Shown in pieces: positions 11,477 to 31,984 of a stretch of DNA of 64,000 bases (positions are counted from its first letter, which is position 1; each line of letters opens with the position of its first letter). The notes below the pieces were generated by a model that worked only from the letters and a program-made list of their open reading frames with translations, did not search any database and was not told the origin of the DNA. A program made the position numbers and the translations under genes. Source of the stretch: Steinernema hermaphroditum. Its lineage: Eukaryota > Nematoda > Chromadorea > Rhabditida > Steinernematidae. The stretch lies in the NCBI GenBank assembly GCA_030435675.1, contig CM059624.1:10688769-10752768 (forward strand). Direction: 5' to 3'.

Positions 11477-14400
11477 GGGTGTGAAAAGTGCATAGAATGA
11501 TTCATCTACATCGGCATGTAAAGTACAAGACAAGGTCCAATATAAATTGGCGCCTTTCGAGTCCGATGCCAAGGACCTTCCATCTCTCCCTAAACGGTTT
11601 TTCCATGATTAAAAGTACAGGAAGGAAGTGATACTCACTTTGTGTTTGGTTCCTATATAATCCCTTATAACAGCACTTAATAGCCAGATCTCTAAACCCT
11701 CTCCCCCCGCAGCAATGAAATGTGCAGCTGATTCTGACATCCAGTCAAGACCTCAGATATCATAGAGAGTGAAAGATTGCCAAAACCGAGCTCGAGTTTT
11801 TCGGGAATCCATTAGGTGAATACGATATTAATTAACTCCACATCCGTCGCGACGTCACCTCCTGCTGACAAACCGACATTTACGCGAAAGCAGAGCGAAG
11901 AGTGTCCCCTCAAGAAGGCGAAATTAATTCGCGAAAGCACAGAAGGGTCTCGTTCCGCGGGTTCAGCCCTTGGCACTCGGACTTCCGACGGTGGTCTTTA
12001 TCACGTAAGGCACGTCGGCCCATCGGGAAGATAACGCCGCTGAAGAGCGCAAACGTAAACGATTCGCCGTAAGTGCGCGCCGAGGAATTGTCGCCGAACG
12101 CGTCTAATTTAATTGAGAAATCGAGAGAAATCCCTCCGAACGATCGATTTAGTATCATCACAGAGAAGGGGGCGGCATGGCCCAAAAAGAGACGCCATCA
12201 GAGATTATGCAAACAGCGACGGCTGAGTCAAAGGAGATGTCTGCAGGAGATTATCGAACAATGAATGAATGCTCGAGGTTTGCTCCGTGGCCGTCGGGGG
12301 TGGTGGGTGATAAGAGAAGGGGCAAGAAAAGGTGACAAAAGGGCGCCGACGACGTGTGAGGAAGACGGAAGGTGGTGACGAGGAAGAGCTAGCTTGTGTG
12401 TATGTACTTTCCTGTGCAGACATTTTTTTGCTGAACTTATCTTAAGTCTTACGTTTGCAACGTACAATTTAGAATGACGCATGATTTTAGTGAATCCTTT
12501 TCGGTGTAATTACGCACATTCCGCGTACACCCTTCGAATGGCTAGTCAAACGTTAATGTGCTTCGATGGCATCACAGCCATTTCCATTGACACCACCCAT
12601 AGCTAAAGGAAATTATGGTCACTTTGCAGCACCACGGACCGCTTTAAAAGAAAATGCATAATCCTGATTATTCAGCAGATTGCACCATTCATACAAGCAG
12701 CGGTTTCATTGTGGTAATACTGAACCAGTCTGATATCCAGTTTCATAATTTGATCAGAAACATTTTGCGATAGTGTATGATTGCGGTTTTACTACGGCCA
12801 ATTGGTTGTCAGTAATTAAACTGACTTCATGGAAAACTGCGAAAAAACACATTGAACAGATGCAACATTAGAATTGAATTTGTGGAAGAGGAAGTGAGGG
12901 ACTCGTTTCTTCCTCTTGTCGAGCGGTTATCTAGAAGCCGAACGACAAAAAGAAGTACAAATTGACGAATCGACAAAATGGATTGTTCAAAAAAGAGCAT
13001 ATCATCTAGTGCACGCAGGTCCAGCGAAACTAGGGGACGTTCCGCTTACGTATACTCTCCAGATTATTCAAAAGCTCAGCCTCAGCTCAGATTGCGCCAT
13101 TTGAATCCAGAGGGATTCTTCACCATGAAGTCACAGCAATGCCCACGAGGTCCATGAACTCATGAAGTCCACGAGGAAATCGAATTCTCAACGACTCCCG
13201 AACCGGTTCGCCCGAGTACCCAAGGAGATTGGACTCGGAGTCCAACGGACGGCACGATTAGATCTGTCCAAAACGCAAAGGGAGACTGGACATCTAAAAT
13301 TAGCAGCTGCGAGTCCCGCTCTACGCAAGCACAAGCTTGAAAGTACACGACGTGTAAACACTGCTCTCAAATAACATCTTCGCCTACTTTCAACTAAACA
13401 TGCGACCGGACACTTTTAGTGAAAAATGACGAAAGAAGCGAAGCAGCGCCCAATTTAAAATTATACCACTTCTACACCAAAGAGCTGCTTGATGAATAAA
13501 TAAATGAGATCGATTGACAAATGACTCGTACGCTCATAATATTTCCATCGGGAATTGATTGGAATGCATAAAAGTCCGTGTTCTAAATACTAAAGGTGCT
13601 AGAGGAATGCGATTGCACGTTTGGCCTCCGTTATGACATCTTTGTTGAACGAGAACAGTTGTGGGGGCTTTAAGAAGAACGGCCAGTTGTGCGACGCAAG
13701 ATACGTCAAATACGCGCCAAGCTCAGTGACTTTAAGGAGGCGCAGCTTCAATGGAAGTAGTTGGTGAGTGACGTGAGCTGTTTGTATGTTTTTTCCGAAG
13801 AAAATCACATTATAGAACAGATATTCAGTTGATTGCTGTTCACAACAACACTTGTGAGAATATGAGTCAGGCGAAGTGTTTTGAATGAGTGATAATTTCT
13901 CACTTTACAACTGTTCTTGTACCACGAAGATGTACCACAAAGATGAGCCCTGTGAATCGCCTAAGAACTACCGCATGAAATATGGTAGTTGAGAACAAAA
14001 TGCAGAAGTGCAGCTCTATAACCAAAGTGTAAATAAAGTCGACAAAAATACCAAAAACATGAACAAAAAGACTATACAATGGGAGCAGGATTTGAAGTGC
14101 GTATATCTTGATGTCGATTTTCTCAATTACTCACCCACTACCTCCTTTCCCCGATAGGGAAGCATTAGGTCTCACACCTTAAAAATTATTAATAATATTG
14201 CATGTCACGACGTCCTCAATATTCCAGTAGCGTTTTAGGAAAACGCCCTTTTTAGAAAATGCTCAGAATCCAAGTCCAAGAACGATCACAGCTCACTGAA
14301 TACGGAAAGAAGCCCCATTCAGTGGCCAACACATGTTGTTTGTGAGGGTGGAGGGGACCTATTTCTTTCCCCTGGCTTTCTGCTGACAACCACAGTTGCC

Positions 14401-17400
14401 ACGGATATCATCGGGAAGGTGACTGCATCACTTAAGACAAGGAAAAAGTTTACACTCGCAAACGAATACTTCAGAGGCTCTAAATATCGTCCGAACCAAA
14501 ATCTTCTCTTCTTCGAAAATTGGCCACAAAAACAACCTTGCCCTCTTTCGAGGCGAATTCATGTTGTCGGCCTAAGCACCGTCATTATGACGAGTCGAAG
14601 CCAACAGTCGGAAGTCAATTTTCGGAAAATGTGGCAGCACTTCGGCTTTGACGCAAATGGTGAAGTCAAAGATCGACTTTACGAGATGTTTTGGTCTTCT
14701 GTGAGTTTTGGAATAACAAATGTATCGAATAGCCGAATGCGGATGGAGAAGACGTAAGCTGGGAGTTCCCTAAATGTGGACATTACATTGATGAACGTGG
14801 GCGTGTATATACAAGCTCTAAAAGCAATGACGTCATCATGGATATACATTTTTGTCACCTATTTACATTGTTGATCAGAGCTCAAAACGGAACGTGCGAA
14901 AATTTAGAGCTTCTTCTTCTTTTGAGCGAAACTTAGATAACTGATAACTGTACAGCTGTCGGAATATAACGCATCTGGCTAAGCTTCACACACTGCGACT
15001 TGAAAATCTGTCCTTAAACATCGTAATTATACAATCCAGCTCCAAATTTAGAGAAACAAACAGCTCGTATGCACACCTTCTCTGAATCCACATAATCAGA
15101 TCATTCAGGTGTTATGCAAGGTCTATATTTTTTCGCGCTGTCCCTAGAATTCCATATATTTTAACTTCAGCTGCTTTGACATCTGATTTGCAATCCTAAT
15201 TTGGAATACGAAGCAGCCGCTACTTATCCAAAATGAGCAGATCTCCAACTTCGGGTGCAATCAGACAAAAAACAAATAGATCTCTCATTGAGAAAGCGCG
15301 TAAACATACACCTCCTTGAATGGATGCCATTCGATCCCTTAAAGGCTTCCCGGAACGTCTCACATTTCGTCTCGCCCAATCAAAATTCATTCATAACGTT
15401 ATATGACTTTGCCAAATGTACTTCGTTTCAAAATAACAAAGTGAAGGAAAATGTACAAATATTTCACACCATCACAAAGCTTTACTCAACGGCCAATACG
15501 AGGCCGATAAAAACGAGGAAACGCTTTGGATCTGATCACTCGGTTCAACTTCAAAGCGCTCCCTGCAATCGCAACAAAAACAAAAGACTCACTTCCAAAA
15601 ACGCACCCTTGGCGCCGGCTTCACAATCGATTATCCATAAAGCGAACTTCTTTCTCTCCGCGCGCCAATCAGTCGCCTGGTGCCAAACACACTGAGACGT
15701 CCATGTTCATAAGCCTTGAAAAAAGCTCCGGAGAACGACGATAATGACCCCATGGCAGGGCTGTTTTCGAGGACCCGAATGAGCAACGAAGGAGGAGTAA
15801 TTCTAACGCATGGAGCGAGTGAATAATCAATTCTCGTCTTCTCGAATACTGCTCCGCCCCTTGGCACTTGTAAGTTGAATTGTGGCACTCATTACTCATG
15901 AATTGGTCCGTCTTATGGGAGACGTGGAGATGAAAGATGTGTCTGAGGGTGGCAGAATATTGTATGTTGTTCTGATTTATTACCGTACTCAGCGATCGTA
16001 TATCACCATAAAAGCAAACAGATATAAAAACGAGGAAATTCAGCACCCCTAGGAATTCATTCCATCACTCCTGTTTTTGCTGAAAAGATCCAAACATCAA
16101 GCAGTTAAGAATATTCTGAGAATGCGAAAAAAATTCGTTCTGTGAAATTTTCAGAGATGTATTTACTGATGAAAGGTTCAGTGACCATCTCCACAAGAAA
16201 TGTCCGTATCTACGCCCTAAGTAAATTCAATTATTCGGTCTGCTTTCTTTTAGAGTCCTCCGCTCAAAAACAAACAAGAAAGGCGACAAGAGACGTCGCG
16301 TTCTCCCTATTCCTACATATGAAATTTTAACATCGTCCAGATAATACCAAAATGCTAATTTGCCAGAAAATCACACAAGAAATGGAATTGAAATGAAAGA
16401 AGAAAAGATTTATTTGAGTTTTATCATCCAAATGATCAGAAGTTACCCATGGACGCATCCAAAAGGACGAATTTATCTAACCGACCTCTAGATTCCAAAA
16501 CTACAGTACCTGTTTGTTTCTCCTGCTGGTGTTTACCACGAAGCTCCATCAAAAGATACCCAAGCATAACGACATTAATCATGCGACATGAATAAGGCCT
16601 GGAAAGGCTTCTGAATATCTGCAGGGAAACCCGTTTTTCTTCATAATCCCCAATATTCTTCGGCAATGGAAGACGAAGACGATAGAAGACATTATTCAAG
16701 ACCGCTTTGTTTGAGACTTCATCATAAAATCACACAAAACACCTTCTGATCTGACCATCACAATTTAGTCTTTAAATGAATTTTGCCAAAATCCTGATGG
16801 ATAGTGTGAAGGATTGCGCACAGGCGGTGTCGTGTGAAACTACTGGTCGCGCGGGGTTCATCTTTATCTTTTTTTGTCATCTTTTCGTCTTTAACATCGT
16901 TTATACGTACAAACATAGACACAAATTGGCATCTAGTCAGTTTAGACGCCGGAGGGGGTCTCGCACCCCAACAGGCAATGACTCCCTGCATCTAGATCAA
17001 GAAACAATATTCCTCGCGATCTTCGAAGATCAAAACAAACCGTTTAGCTTGTTGTTTAGGGCATTGCTGAGAACTGGGCTCACAAAAGCTCGTGGTCCGT
17101 AAAATAAGAAATGTTCTCTGGCCTTGAGATTATCTAAAGATTTTTTTTGCTTCGGTCCACATAACACTATTCATAATGGGGACTCCCTGCAACTTTCTTT
17201 TTCTGTCGCCATGCACCCTCAAGCTCCAATCGTCTGCAGATTTTACTCAGGTATTCTCATATCGCCATTTTCTATGTGGGACGAGGGGCAATCGTGGGAA
17301 GAGGCACAACTAACGCGAACCTCGGGAGTGATTTCATTTTATGTCCTAATCGAAGTTCATTCCAATTATGTCGAAATTGCTCGGAAAAAGTCGCGACAAG

Positions 17401-17743
17401 AAGGTCGACCCCACACATGGGTCCAACTAGCCTGGGCCAAGCGCCGAATTAGCCTCCGGGGAACGAAGATCTCCACGAGCGCCAACGGGACACAATTAAA
17501 CGTGAATTATTCACTCCACCCCCTCCTCTGAACGAATCGATTTCCGACGAACTACACGGAAGCAATAGGCGTTCTTTAGTATTATAATAAAATTCAATAA
17601 AACAACATCTAAACGATATTTACAACCAGAAGCCATAAGCCCATATACTTCGTCGTCTAATAAATACGGTAAGTAAAAACAGAAGGCAAACAATCGTTAA
17701 CAGCAACAACGTGGAAATACCCTTATTCTCTACGGTAGAGCGT

Positions 17744-25133
<7,390 letters not shown>

Positions 25134-28100
25134 GGCTTCGGAGTCGGACGGGGAATCAGCAACGGAACGAAGACTGCCCGGTTGGCGACACTGACATTGC
25201 GCTCTTGAGAAGGCGCTCTAGACAGACAAAACAGACAATTAGACAAGACTGTCAAAGTGCATGCAGACACGAGCGCGAGACACGCATCCATGGCGAGCGA
25301 GAGACGCAAATCGGTTGGAATCCAGGGCGGGGAAAGGCTAACATGCGGAGCAGAGCCATAAAGAGTGAAATATTGCACGTGATAATTATTTGATTAGCAG
25401 GGCAGGCTTACATGTCCCCGTAAACAGAAAAATTGCATTCAAGTTTCTCCAGAATAATTCTAAAACGGTCAGGCTGACCTTTCCCTGCTGAAAACCGAGG
25501 GTTATCCGTGCTTTAGGGACATCATTGGCGCTCGAACACTTCCTGATGGGATTGCGACAAACAGGGCAATCCCAGAAAGCTCGTAAAGGGAATATGTGGA
25601 TTTACAGCGCATTCCAACACACTCAACAAGATTGGGAAACATTGGCGTCGACACATCAAAAGAAAGGGAGAAAGAAGTTGCGAATGGGAAATCGTAGGAG
25701 ATCGGGACCAGAGCCTTTTTGTCCATAAACACGGTGTCCTATATAAGCTTTCTGAAGTGGAAAATACAGATTTCACGCTTCACGCCTCATCATCGTGTTT
25801 TTCATAAGTCAAAAACACGATTTAAGGTTCAGTTTTCCAGAGATCTAGAAGAGTTTTTCGAAATAAAAGGGGCCGAACATATCAAAGCTGTCACTTCTGA
25901 GGTTAACCTGGCGACGCAGCTGTTGACCCGGATGGACCAAAAGTCGGAAAACAAATAAAAGACCCATCTCCGAGGATCGAACTGCGTTTTCGTGAATTAT
26001 ACATGAACTTCCCTCGGTTGGGTTCGCTCGGGATGACGTGAAGCGATAAACGCAGCGTTGAATAACAAAAAGTCTTCTAAATAGCCATCATTATGGGGAG
26101 AGGTTTTCGCAGCGCTGAAAACAACTTATCGCGCCAAACATTCGTCTGGGTCACAAGGAAACTTAATTAGAAGCTCGAAAACGAGATTAAGGGGACAATT
26201 TCCAAAAGTGCACACTGGTGTGGTCTCCAAAAGAGATGGAATTTGTCGAAAAAAGTCAAATCTAATAGTAGGATCCCTTGGAAAAAGGGACCAGTCGAAG
26301 TAGGAGGAGAGATTTATCGACGCTTGCCATATGATCGGCGGATTCTGCGGTTGATGTGGCGGTTAGCGTCCAACAATCAATCAAGAAGTCGTCAAAGTAA
26401 AGCCTCAAGCACAAAAAACAAGCCGAACAAAGCGGCGAGAACACCCACTGCTTCCGAGCGAAGACGATGCCATCTAAATTGCATAGTTGAACATAGATCA
26501 CTGGCCGCGAAAACAGCAGAGAACGCCGGCCGGCTCCCTAAGCTCTAGAGAGCAATATGTATAGGGGAGTCCAAAGTACCGACAGTAAAGCTGGTTAGGG
26601 GATAGAAATCCTCGAAATGCACTTTTAGAGAACGAATTTGAAGCTGTCAGCGAATGTACCACACGGAGACTGCCGAAATATTCGAGAATTGTGCGATTAG
26701 TCACATAAGCTCAGATGCTTACGCACAAAAAATTGACATATTTATCATAAGCCCTGCATGATTCATTAGCTAATTGCATATTCATGCTTCTAAATACTAT
26801 ATTATGTGGAGATAACACCAAAAGGCGATTTTCTCCAAGCATTCACTTGTACTTTCGGTCCAAAATTTACACAAAAGAGGTCCGCCGAAAGGCTGGAACG
26901 GACAAGCTCCTTCACTAAAAGTTCCTTTCAAGCGCCGAAGTCCTAAGAAGAGGAAGGAAATTCCTTCACTTCCTTGTCCGAAATGCGCGAAATGTGATTT
27001 CGCTGAGAAACTAAAAAGTAAATAACAGGGTATTAAAAAGGCTCATTCGTCAGTTTTGACTGCCTCGGGGCTCAGCTACGACATGGTTCTCCATTTCTCT
27101 CCTAAAACAGCGCAATGTTTGAAAACATTAGCGTCGAAAACAACTTCCGGTGAGAGAGTGCTTCGTGGCATCATGCAACGTTTTGGCTAGACAGCTTACA
27201 TGTGAGCTAATAATCCCTAATAGAAGTAGGATTACTTCAGCTACTGATGAAATGCGACACCACGATGCAGAAAAGTATCAAATACTGACATTGAACTCGA
27301 TTAAGTCGAATTCGATGTCGTCGGCGAAGTCGATTTCTTCGCGTAAAAGTTCTTCTTTTGCAAAAGAGAGAAATGTTTGCCGAGGAGATTAAGGTTTAGT
27401 CGAGGCGATGCCGTCGACATTTAATGTTTCCTACGATTATTAAGGAGTCGAAAGAAGTCATCTGTTCGGAGTCGTCTAAAGCGATGTTTATGTTAAAACG
27501 CTGCACTTTTAAGCCGTTTTAAGCTCCTCTCCATGTAAGCAGCCTCAGAATAGGGTACCGACTGAGAAGTGGCTGTTGCGAAGAGTCGCTTTTCTCACTT
27601 CGAAAGCAAATATGGACACGGGAAACGGAGGACAACAAGTCGACTTCGTTGTTTGTTCCCTTCCCAAACAACACAAATCGGAGTATGTTCGCGAGATGTT
27701 TCCAGCTTTGCAAGTGGGACAATGCTCGGACTTCGCTAAATAATTCAGCGCCGCAAAAACTCAGAGGAATATATGCACTCTCATCTTCCTTCGCAGCGAA
27801 GAAGCGTTCGCTTATTCATCGTGCAGCCCCAAAAGAAGAAGTAAGACGCCGGCGCCGGCGGCCCTCCAGCCTCCTCGCCCGAACAGCGAGAACCATAATT
27901 TAGTGCGGCTGGCGGCTGGGCTCCGTTAGGCCCGCAAAAACTACGCGCCAATTGTTCGTCGCGTCGCGTGTCTTTCCGACCGAACGGACGACGAATCAGA
28001 GATACATTCCGTCGGACGAACGCGATGGTCGCCGAGATTCAGAGATGAGCTCTGATGTGTATCGCTGCTCTGTGCTTTGTGGCCATCGGACGGCTTAGGC

Positions 28101-31100
28101 TGAGCCCGGGCGGCCATGGGCGGTTTTGGCGTCCCTGCGCACTCTTAACATCGCGGACGACACGCGATCGAGGGGCGACGTCGCGTCGAGAGGACGGAAG
28201 AGTCGCGCGCTCCGATCGCAATTAAAAGGTGACCGAAATGGCGCCCGGAGGAAGTGCAATTTGGACCCGCGATTTGCGATTTCTTCTTCCCGCAGGCTAG
28301 TTACACCTCTTCTCGTTATTCTTCGCAGATTAATCGATGTTCGCACCAGGGGATGCGTGATCACTGTACCGAAGAATTTGATTAGGAAATCGGAGCAATT
28401 TGCAGAACAGCTGCAGATGTTGCAAACGACGCAGCTGCAACCACGAAAAACAGCTTTTTCACAAAACGCTGTATAGAGTAAACGGCAAAGAATAAACAAC
28501 CAGTTGAGATGAGGACGATTGAGGGGAATGGTGGAGGGTGAAGGGAGATAATCTTCGCGGTCATCATAATTTGTTTTCCGAGGCATTCCCAACGGGTTAT
28601 TGTTTTGAAGAAGGTACCTCGAACTCGAACAAACGATCGATTCTGTTCAATTGTGTTACATTCGGGAAATGGGGTTAATGTGTTTAGTACCACGGCACAG
28701 TTATTTTTCAGATCAGATTGACGTTGAGCAACCCCAAAGAAAAAAATAAGAGGGCCAGTCACGGAAAGTTATACAGCATGAAGTGGAAAATTGAAAAAGT
28801 GCGTTTTAGCATGCTATCAAGAGCGATAAACAAGCCCCGAATGTATTGATGTTGGGTAAGAATAACGAATAAAATAATAAAAGGGCAAGAAAAATACGAT
28901 AAACGAACCTTATTGTAAATAGAGCTTACTAGGAGCAATTCAGGAGCAGTTCGCGTCGAAAGCAAGGAAAGCATAAGATAAAGTGTTTTGTAAAGTACTT
29001 TTAAACGGGCCGAACTAATCATATGCCGGATGATCATAGAGGGTCAACCACCACCGCACTACATTCACGAATGACGCAGAATCGCGAGCTCCAACATAGA
29101 AATACAGCACGAATAGGTACCAGAATGGGCCAGCCTTCTACTGCGTTCCAGCTAGATCAGTGAAGACCACGGCCGCCGTCGAATATTGGACTCTCAGGAC
29201 CAATTCGCGTCAATCCAATTTTACCCAAATTTCGCAATTCGCAATCAATAGCTGAACCCGGCATTAGCATATACTGACTGAGTCAGCTGAGCCGAGGGCG
29301 CCCTCTTCGGCCGTCTTAGACGCTTCGGATCGACAATACCCTCGGGATCGTTTTGGGTTCGCGCGGCGCTGTTGCGTGCTCGAGTGCGCGACGACGACCC
29401 TTTGTCGCACTCGCACGGGCAACAATTGGATTCTTTTTCCCTCTCATTTGTGCGAATTCCGCGAGATCGTGTAATCGATCCTCGATTGGGAAAAAGCGCG
29501 GTGAGGAGGCCGGTTTCGGCCGAATTCCAAATGAATTCGATGCTCCACCGACGAATCCTTTTGTCCGTCGCGCGGTGCATAGTTTATCGTAAGCCAAGGC
29601 TTAGGGGATCAAGGGTAACAACAAAAGGAAATCTGGAATCAGAGCTGTTGAGAGATCAGAGGACAATCGCTTTAGGGGCGATGATCGAGTGGTGGGAAAG
29701 GGAAATGTTTCCACAGGGGGGAACATTTCCGCGGGAACAAGTGTTTGCACTACAGAGTGAACGGTCTGAAACTAGAGTGATCTTATCGATGACCACATGT
29801 AAACAGTCGTGACTTCTTTGTTTACATGAAGGCGAAGGACAATTAGGGACCGATTTAGGTGGGAACCAATGACTCAGCCGCTCTGATAGGGAGTTGAGGG
29901 GGATGAAGGAAATGATTCTTTATAGTTTGGGCAGAAAGTGATGTTTACATAGACCCCGGCCACTTCACTAAAAGGGTCATTAAATAACTACGTAAAACTC
30001 GAGATGTTCGACGCATTGAGGCTGAAGAGTCTTGAAGGGACCTCGCAAAAATTGTTCTCAAATCGCTGTTTTGACAATTACATTCTAGAATAGGACGGCT
30101 GTATGGAATGACACAATGAAAACACGATGAAATGATGAGCCGACGCCGCATGGAACGGACCATTGCACTTGCTTTTTACAACCGGCTTCGGATTTTATTA
30201 CTGCATTGCGTGCAATGAGGACACCGCAACCATTTGAAGACATGGTTGCTATTGACGTCAAGCCGAAAATATTGGCGACGAAGCTATATGAATAGCATGA
30301 CGTGGACAACGCATGTAAGAAACACTCATTGATGGGAAAACGCTAACAAGAATGGAGCGCGTATTTTGAACAGCTTTCCCAAAATGAATAAATACAGGGC
30401 ACAGTTAAGATGCAATGACTGCTTCAATTAGGTGTTTTTCATCTTCAACAAGGGACGAAGACACATTTTTGACCATCTCTCCAGGGATCACATCCGATCA
30501 AACTGAATTTGCCGGATTTCCTTTGTTCTTATCATGAACCGAATTGATACTCTATAGATGGGGAAGCCTAAGCCATATGATTGGGGTAAAAAAGAGCCCA
30601 CCGGAACATATCCTTTTCAACCTGTTGTCGAGCCACTCCGTGCATATACATGAGGCTTGTTGTTTGAGAAAATTTTGTTCGAAAAGGTGAGAATGCTTTT
30701 TGGATCATATTGTCTAAGGTAGAATCTCAGATGGTGCTCGAAAATGACGAAAGCTGCCAAGACAACAGAGCTCGCCCTTTGAGCTCGCTTTAAATCCATA
30801 GTCCTAAGCCGGAGCCTAAGCCAAGCCTGAATGTTAGGCCCGTTCCAAAAAGTAAATTTAGAATTCAGAGAATGAATTCTTTTTTCCCGTGGGCTCTTTT
30901 TTCCTGAAACCAGCCATATATAGAAGGTCCTCCAAATAGTAAGAGCCGATTTAGCTGCAACGCTATATACGGGAGAAGTTCGGGTGCGTCCAATGACTTC
31001 TAGCGCATCGACTATCTCATTTTTAAGGCTAAAGTTAGAAGCTGATGCGTCATTACTCCACATCCGAAATTAAGCTTAAATTCATTACGGATATGTGAAT

Positions 31101-31984
31101 TTTTTTCAGGTTTAGCAATACGGCACACAGTGGCGTTCATAAATAGCCGTACCACGGGATCATTTTGGAAACTATTTGTCTCACATCCTCGAAAGTAATC
31201 GGTGTTTTGTGAGCGAAATTTCCTCTCGAATTGAGCTATGTGCTGCTATTTGCACCCAACTTTATGCCCGTAGTATACAGAAAAAATTCCCATATACCTC
31301 ACGAATAACACGTCGCTATCCGGAACGAGCGGAAAAAACGGACAAACATCTAAAAAAAGGCAATAGACGTGTCAGGTACAGGATACGTAAAATATAGCAG
31401 CTTTAATTCAAATTAGACTTTAAGGAGATCATCATTAACAGGCACTATAACATAAAAGCAAAAATATTTCTTTTCGAACTTTTGTATTTCTTCAATTTGT
31501 TTTAGATTCCTTCAAGTCCAAAACACAGAAAAAACAGAATGAAAAAAAAAGTAAAAGTGAAAATCCTACTTGATTGGCTACCCTACCTCCACTGGCTGAG
31601 TATTTTTGAGAAAGATTACAAACGCCCTCTGTAGTCGTTTGATTCTTCTGCGTGGGATAGCTGTGCAGTATCTCCCGTATTCTGCATTCAATAGAGTTCA
31701 ATTATACGAATTAACCCTTATATAAAATGAAATAAAATTACCACCAATTAAGCAATGTTGATCGAAAAAAAATTTTTTTTTCGCGTTTATGATCTATTGC
31801 GTTGCAAAATTGCACTCTTTATCTGCTGACCTATCATAGTAGTACAACTAGCGTTTAAAATATCTATCACGAAGAGTTTATTTTTTATGGATGTGGTGAT
31901 GCATGGAAAGTTCCTCCGAAAGTTCCTGTTTCCGCCCATGTAATATCGAATTTTATTGGTTTCGCTGTGTCATCTTTTCACAAG
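25134..31984. other. Gene-poor stretch, 6.9 kb
   Basis: Includes the upstream region of the HEATR5 gene. No supportable gene was found. A CpG-rich block at about 27830-28270 (GGCGCCGGCGGCC near 27850, GCCCGGGCGGCC near 28105) has several overlapping open frames that look like composition effects. A near-perfect inverted repeat lies at 29701-29730 (GGAAATGTTTCC paired with GGAACATTTCC). Confidence 0.4.

Larger units (their letters stand above)
9474..17743. other. Gene-poor stretch, 8.3 kb
   Basis: No exon chain could be supported. Isolated frames of 60-146 codons occur on both strands (for example 14419-14757 +, 15255-15695 +) but lack recognised motifs, splice-consistent partners or poly(A) context. 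A frame near 14586-14700 (+) has protein-like composition and could be a lone exon. An imperfect 45-bp direct repeat (11195/11432) and an 11-bp perfect hairpin (10919-10950) are listed separately. Confidence 0.4.

Noticed and set aside
14419..14757. 112-codon ORF as a gene or transposon fragment
   Set aside because: Part of it (near 14586-14700) looks protein-like, but there is no domain, no in-phase neighbour exon and no repeat copy elsewhere in the window.
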